Origin: Anabas testudineus | Taxonomy: Eukaryota; Chordata; Actinopteri; Anabantiformes; Anabantidae | DNA length: 64,000 bases | Reading direction: 5' to 3' | Assembly (NCBI RefSeq): GCF_900324465.2 | Contig: NC_046629.1 | Span: forward strand, 16,705,078-16,769,077 | In this document: positions 57,601 through 64,000 of the stretch, in pieces | How the letters are laid out: each line of letters begins with the position of its first letter | Numbering within the stretch: the stretch's first letter is position 1 | Notes under the pieces: generated by a model | Seen by the model: only the letters and a program-made list of their open reading frames with translations | What the model was told of the DNA's origin: nothing | The model's database searches: none | Made by a program: the position numbers and the translations under genes

Positions 57601-59820
57601 CACAGACAATGGTTCACTAAGTGTACCACTACAGGGCGTAAGCTGTTGGCAACATTTGCAACAGAGTGGTTGCAACAGAGTGGTGGCAGTGTTTCCATTC
57701 TTTGTTCTTTTAATAGCTTGATTAGATTGGATTCACTTTTTTTAATCACCCAAGCTCCTTATGTGGCTCCTCTTTTATAACTTTTAATTACTGTGGCATT
57801 AATGTGGGATTAATGTGTCATTTGTATTATTAGATTTTTTGTTTTAATTCTTACGTGCTGTTTTTAACCTAGGCTCGCAGTGATTATACTGGAAAAAATT
57901 ATATTAAGATAAGGCATCTCTCAAACCTCATATTCCCAAAACAAATTTACTGTAAGTTGTTCCTGAAAATGACCAAAACTCCTGCCAGAGAATGTGTACT
58001 TGTATAACAATAGTATTCTGTTCTTACAAAATGAATTCAAGTCTTCACTTCACTATGCAATTATGGTTGAAACCATCCTGTTTGCTGTGGAACTGAGCCC
58101 ATTATGCTGTCTGGATAGCAAGTAGTGTTTATTTGAATGGAAGTGGCGCAGCATAACAACTAAGCTTGAAATAACATTAGGCATGTTTCTATCATGCCAG
58201 ATTTCAAGAAAGGAACTCTGTTTCTTTTCAGGGACTTCAGTATCACCATTATGAGCTGGGAAAAAACTCTGATCCAAGTAAGGAACAAAGTGAACACTTC
58301 AAGAAAGCTCTGACTGTCCACCCAGTGTCAGACCCTGAACAAATGTACCGGCTGCACAGATACTTCACTGAGATTGAACTCCAAAAGACTTACAATGAGA
58401 TTGCAAAATTGCAGGTAAGCTGATTATTCAAGTGTCACAAATCCTATTGATTTCAGTAAAAAAACAAGTGTACCAATATTGTCTAGCATTGGCTGTTAAA
58501 TGTAAAGTGGTGGGCTTGGTATTTTTATAGGTCTGAACTCTTCCTGTGTTTCCACAGGCAGAAATAAAGAATGTGAGCGTGGTTGCTTTTGAAGGTAACC
58601 GAAGCGCCCAGTGGCCAGTGGGAATCAATCCACCTTTTGAGCCCAAATCTCGGTTTGAAGTTCTGAAGTGGGAATACTTTACAGAAGAGGAAATTTATTC
58701 ATGCATTGACGGCTCTCCCAAGTGTGAGCTGCGCGGCATTGATCGCATTGATGTGGCTGATGTCATTGACATAGCGGTAGGGGAGCTAAACAAGAAATAC
58801 AAACCCATCTTACACCTGAAGAAACAGCAGCTGATCAACGGCTACAGGCGTTTCGACCCCATCAGGGGCATGGAGTACACCTTGGACCTTCAACTGGAGG
58901 TGGTTAACCAGAAGGGTCACAGCTGTTCCATAACCAAGAGAGTTCATCTAGTGCGACCTCTGAGCCAAATAGAGATTATTCCCATGCCCTATGTCACTGA
59001 AGCTACAAGGGTTCACATTATTATACCTCTTACTCTGCAGGACCGGAGCTATGTCAACCATTTCTTCGAGGTGTTTGCCTCAAATGCCTTTGAGACGAGC
59101 GAGAATGCCATCCTAACGTTCTTATTTATATATGACCCAATGGAAGCTCAACAGGTTAACCAGAATGATATATTTGCCAGTGTGAAGACGCAGATTAATG
59201 CGTATGAACGGAAATACCCCGCAGTGAAAATCCCATGGATAAGTGTAAAGACAGAAACACCATCCCAGATTAAGTTCATGGATATCATCTCGAAGAAACA
59301 CCCCGTTGACACGCTGTTCTTCTTGGCCAATGTTAACACAAATATCAATTCTGAATTTCTGAACCGCTGCCGCATGAATTCCATAAACAACTGGCAGGTG
59401 TTCTTCCCTATCCATTTCCAGGACTACAACCCTGATGTGGCCTATCACAACCAGCCACGTCCTGCTGCAGTTGATCTTGCCAAAGATGCAGGCCATTTTG
59501 ACCGAATGTCATTTGATGAATCATGTTTTTACAACTCGGACTACATGGCAACACGTACACGAATGGTGGCGGACGTCCAAGAAAATGAGGAGATTCTCGA
59601 GACACTGGACATCTACGACATGTTCGTTAAATATTCTGGTCTGCATGTTTTCAGGGCAATAGAGCCAGCATTGCACCAGCAGTTCCGACACCAATCCTGC
59701 AACCCACGACTCAGTGAGGACATCTATCATAGATGTGTTCAGAGTAACCTGGAAGGTCTCGGTTCTCGCTCCCAACTTGCCATGCTGCTGTTTGAGCAAG
59801 AACAAGGAAACAGCACTTGA
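54679..59820 (+). CDS. chpf: Chondroitin sulfate polymerizing factor
   Basis: Four exons: 54679-54962, 56125-56689, 58232-58414 and 58558-59820, in frame, 764 residues (human CHPF 775). It is a type II Golgi membrane protein that works with chondroitin synthases to extend chondroitin chains with alternating GlcA and GalNAc. The N-terminus has the signal anchor GPVAIGISLGFTLSLLSV. An N-terminal glycosyltransferase domain holds VQDDAYTEAD (Asp190, Asp191) and SARPDEWLGRC. The C-terminal CHGN domain reads LANVNTNINSEFLNRCRM, with Asn602-Val-Asn604 where active synthases have a DxD-type metal site, so this half is probably inactive, as known for CHPF. The tail LAMLLFEQEQGNST matches CHPF rather than CHPF2, though the middle has features of both. 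The a or b paralogue was not assigned. Confidence 0.94.
54963..58231. other. chpf introns 1 and 2
   Basis: Intron 1 (54963-56124) and intron 2 (56690-58231) flank exon 2. The second has a GT/AG border with a weaker donor (GTTGGT). I recognise no transposon or second gene in either. The ORF at 57439-57749 on the - strand has no domain support. Confidence 0.55.
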
Positions 59821-62535
59821 AAATACCAATAAAACGTTTGATCCTACATGTGTTTTAAATGGATGTTAAAAGCTTTGTATTTGTTGATGCAAGCAATAAT
59901 TTGGGGTGAACAAGAGCAATTCAGTACCACTCATAGGTAAACCCTTTCCTTTGTAACGCAACCTATGTAGGGTGCTGTAGTTACAAACTATCTCTGACAG
60001 TCTCCATCTTCCAGTGTGCATCAGGGCTTTCTTGGTTTGTTGCATTTGGTACGTAGTTTGGACAAATGAATGCAGCACATTCCAAATGAAACCTTTTTAT
60101 AAATGTTTACAATGCTTGTCCATGCAGATGAGTACCTAGAACCAAATGTTTTTGCAACTCTGACTATGTAAAAAGTTGCGTCAAGCAATTTTTGACCACT
60201 AGAGAGCAGAAACTCAAAGCAGCACAGCCTTTACAAACTGTTGGCGTTTCCACTTCTTTGGTTTGGGTGTCCACCAAACCTCTCGCGGAACAGGAATACA
60301 TAGTCAATGGATTGGAGTCATCTGTGACTCCATGTGTCCAGTGTAACTGCAGTATTTTACCAATGTCTGGAAGAAATCCATTGATCTCCACAGTTTTGCG
60401 TACAATAGGCTTGAACCATTGTGCTAGTCTTTTTATTTTAATTTTAATATCAAAGATCTTCAAGAGCTTCAGTGTGTACCTTTTTAATAGACACATTAGC
60501 CTTAGTGTTGTTGTCCGTTCAAACGAGGGCATTGAGCTTTTGTTACGTACTATTATGATAACTTACACAAGTGCATCTTGCATATGTGCCTTGACACTGA
60601 CCTTTCATATGTTGTCTGGCTTGAAATGATCTTTGTTAACAGTTTTGAAGTTTACTCCTTCAGGTGATCTGTGTCTCTTTTAGAATTTTGGTATTGCTAC
60701 AGCATGAACAACAGTTTTGAATGGACAGGAAATGTTAGCTTTTGCGTAGGTCGGAGAATTGAATGGAATGTTGTTTGAGTTTACATTTTTTTTAGGTGAC
60801 TTGGAGATATAATCCTAACCATCCACAGTTTATACTCTATATGTGCCTCAAAGCAGAGAAGGGCTTCATGGAAAGCACCACTGTTGGCCCTCATAGATCA
60901 TCTTAGTAGACCAGCAGTGTGCATTTGAGTTGAATTTTCTCTGTGAAACCTGTTGATGTTGCTGAACCTTTGTGTGCAGGAGGCAAAGGAAGATTATCTA
61001 TAATGGGGACAAATTACCTTGAACAGTGTCTGTGATTGCCCAGGTGTTTCAGTTTTTCAAGAGTACTCACTGAAGTAAGTAATTAGTTTAGAAATTATTT
61101 AAAGTAAGAATGTATGTAACATTTTTCTATGTCACCAAGTGTAGACAGTTTTTTTTATGTGCTAAAAGAAGATGTTTTACTGTTACAAAGAGTTTTAGAC
61201 ATTATACTCAATGAATGGTGTCATTGTCCTCCATTTACTGAACTGACTGCGTTCTCCAGTCACAGTGCAATCCAGTGGGAGGCCTTCTCTGCGTTACTGA
61301 ATGGTGATGGAACTATGGGAACTCAACACCCAAAACTATATAATAGATTATAACGTGCAATATTGCAGAAAGCACAAATGCACAGATGTTTCATGGACAG
61401 CGGGGCTTTTAATATCAAAGACATTTGCTGCAAGACCAGCAGTGTGTATGTGTATTTTACAGTACTTTACATAACATTACATAAATTAAGACTCATACTC
61501 TTTAATGCTAAGTAAATACACTGTAACTTCCTTTGATAAGACTTTTTAATGTATTTTGTTGACACCTTTTGTCATCAAAGTTACTTTAAAATATGTAAGA
61601 TTTAGGCAAGTCCTTTTATTTAATTATTTGGACTCAAACTGTTTGTTTGAAACACTACATCCACTGTGGTGGCTTTAAACAGTGTCTGCTGTATTCCATG
61701 TGAACACAGACTGCAGAGGTCAGGCCTTACTGACTCTTTGCATTTATTTTTGCAACGCATCTCTGTCTTGATGAGAGCAGTCTTTCACCTTAACAGTGCT
61801 ACAGCTGACACGAATGTTCTTTATTTTAATTTTTTTTTTTAAGGTATGACGCAAATAATATGCGGAATTGGAAACTGAATTTTCCAAAAACCACTGTGAA
61901 ATACGGAGGGCTTAGATTGTAAAATGAAGTTGTGGTGATCTGCGTCCTCTTTGCCTCCTGTAGACGTGAAAAGTCAAAAATCAATGGTGCGTGGCAAATT
62001 AATCATCCTACGTTGTTAACACAGCCACCATCGCTAAGCAAAGTCTCTAAGTCTCTAAGTATTTTGTCTGTAATTTATTTATGTAATTTCTTTATAAATT
62101 ATGCAGATTCTTAATACATCTGCACTAACAGAGACTTTTATGACATTCTCTATATATGTACACTAAATATTTTATAGACACTATTTTTAAGCCTTTTTTT
62201 AGCTTTATTTACACAAGTGATATTTTATTATATTGATGACAAAATCAAACATGCTGTATGTACTTTTGATGTATTTTGTGTTTTTAAAATCACGTGGTGA
62301 AGTTTAAAATTTATGTATTTAATTTAAATTTTTGAGTCAAGTAATTCAGTTCAAAAAGCAAATACATTTTAATTTCCACTGATGCTGGACCCATTGGTTT
62401 ACAATATTTTATGCACATGGGTACTCGTATAACCAAAGCAATACATTTTAATTAAATGATTGGTACGTTTGTGTGTCATTTCTAATGAACTGTGAATTAT
62501 TGTAATTTTTAAATAAACAACATTTGAATATAAAA
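59821..62535 (+). other. Probable 3' UTR of chpf
   Basis: This is 2.7 kb after the chpf stop codon without a recognisable gene. A proximal AATAAA lies at 59828 and a distal AATAAA at about 62512, followed by a TG-rich segment, so two polyadenylation sites are possible. The ORFs at 60192-60629 and 60164-60532 on opposite strands are composition artefacts. The 3' end is inferred. Confidence 0.45.
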
Positions 62536-63596
62536 TGTCTTGGATTTTGTCTTTTATTTGCTAGTTAAGAACAGGGTAAGGTTTGTATTGCAGCTACAAC
62601 TTCCAGTTTGTCCTTTAGGTGTCAGCAGAAGTGCATGCTCACACCATGTCTGCAGCACAGCACTGGTCCTAGACCAGTACTGGCTGCCGGTTGCTGATGA
62701 AAGCAGTTTGATTGAACATTTAGAAATCATATTTCTAATACAAACAATATGGTTATTTCATTGATGTTCCCAACATGTGCTCAGTAGGGCTGCACTTAAC
62801 ATTCTTCTTCATGTCAGACTGGGCTTGAGTAAAAACAGGGAAAACATTGAAACCTTAATTACAGCTTTAGTTATTTCAGGGGTCCATATGCACTACCCCG
62901 AGGCACGCTGTAAAACCACATAACTACAGAGCAGCTGGGAGTTAATTGTAAGTCATTATTTTGTACTTTGTTTTACGTTCGATCCCAGGACTTTCTCCTC
63001 CCACATGGGCACACAGTTGTTTCAAGTCCCCTAAAAACTGGTACCAAAGGATGTTTTCCACAACAATTTGGGTTCACATGGAGGGTGTTTAAAGAAACAG
63101 CATTAGCATATTAATTGGGCAAAAAGAAGTCTGGTTAGGGAACCACTTATACTAGATAATGAGTAATACTTTCCTTCCGTAAGTTTATAACTTTGTGTGT
63201 CATTTTTAATATGTCCGTTAGAGGTGGAAAGGCTTTAAAATGGGTGGAAAGACTGAACAAAAAAAGACAAAAATAGACATTACGACGTTACAAAGTGAAC
63301 TGGGCTCTGAATTTACAGTACGAGACACCTTTTTTTATCCAAACTTTAATAGTCATGTATTTACCATATTAACATTTATAAAATGTGTCCTAACAGAGGA
63401 AATAACCACAAGATCACATTTCTATACAAAATGTAAGCGTTCTTTGTTACTGCAGTGACAGTCCGTTTCCATTTCTGTCATATATGGGGTGAAATTTCTT
63501 CTTATGAATTCCTGACAGCTACTTGCATCATCTTGCACTTAATATTTTGCTCTTCTCACATGACCCTCTCAGGTTTTAGCTAAAAAATATTCAGCT

Positions 63597-63627
<31 letters not shown>

Positions 63628-64000
63628 AAACAGCATATATTCAAAACTTAACAAAGGTGGCTGGTTGGATTAAATTGATTTTCATGGATAATGTAATAAG
63701 CAGACAAAGGCTGAATGTTATGGAGCTATAAAACTGCCCGAGGAGCTTTGCAAGAAGGGACTGTAGAATAGGGGCTTAGGGAATCTCAGGAATGTGAGCT
63801 ACATGTAGCAGGGAAGGTGTCCCATCTAGTGTAGTACATACCTGCCACCCATCACTCAGTCCTTTGGCAACTCACACAAATACCTGGTTAAAATTAAGCC
63901 TTTTAAATTCAGATACAGAGTTAATCAGCCTGTGTTGTACAATGCAGCTAAACACGGCAGCTCAAGCATAAAGAACCTTTCTACATTGAGTACGGGCTTC
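62536..64000. other. Intergenic, no gene seen
   Basis: This is AT-rich sequence with a 24-base A run at 63597-63620. No exon, RNA gene or mobile element was recognised. It could be the 3' UTR of a convergent gene outside the window; nothing here proves it. Confidence 0.35.

Noticed and set aside
60164-60629. Overlapping ORFs of 122 and 145 codons on opposite strands
   Set aside because: They lie in the chpf 3' UTR, with no recognisable domain, and a lone ORF pair of this size is expected by chance.
1-64000. CRISPR arrays, operons, attachment sites and tRNA genes
   Set aside because: The window is vertebrate nuclear DNA. I saw no regularly spaced repeats of CRISPR type and no cloverleaf with A and B box spacing that I could support.

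Overview
This is a eukaryotic nuclear window from a ray-finned fish, most likely a percomorph-type teleost. The signs are intron-split vertebrate genes with GT/AG borders, a tandem array of intronless fish-type olfactory receptors, a GIMAP-like GTPase, fish LINE, hAT and Tc1 remnants, and many microsatellites. The organism call is an inference from gene content.

Region 1 (1-21382) is an olfactory receptor (OR) cluster, all on the + strand. It holds one partial and six full-length copies of one closely related subfamily, then one diverged receptor at 20462-21382. The seven related copies fall into two subtypes. Type A has a TM3 block reading AFQEM and a C-terminus ending LNFQI. Type B has ASYDL or ASYEL and a C-terminus built on NLFSFR or NLFSLR. 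The order A, A, B, A, A, B, B suggests that an A-A-B block was duplicated. Each unit carries conserved flanks, and most carry a probable upstream noncoding exon whose intron ends about 40 bases before the start codon. Two intergenic stretches (5433-8444 and 16118-18013) hold old retroelement and transposon debris.

Region 2 (21383-31173) holds diffuse repeats, a Tc1-like transposon remnant, a three-exon GIMAP/AIG1-type gene on the - strand with two GTPase domains (the first degenerate) and a long coiled coil, and the probable long 3' UTR of the next gene.

Region 3 (31174-51462) holds two - strand housekeeping lipid and vitamin genes, AGPAT3 (lysophosphatidate acyltransferase, 8 coding exons, 377 aa) and PDXK (pyridoxal kinase, 11 coding exons, 311 aa). 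Every exon border was derived from splice signals and reading frame, and the summed lengths match the human proteins. The two genes lie close together on human 21q22.3, so this is conserved synteny. A 28-codon single-membrane-span ORF lies inside the first AGPAT3 intron and ends at a consensus splice donor.

Region 4 (51463-64000) holds a LINE fragment, then CHPF (chondroitin polymerizing factor, 4 coding exons, 764 aa, + strand) with a long 3' UTR, then AT-rich sequence with no gene that I can support. No new multi-gene system is evident. The most unusual items are the mosaic OR array, the degenerate-plus-intact double-GTPase GIMAP protein, and the intronic micro-ORF.
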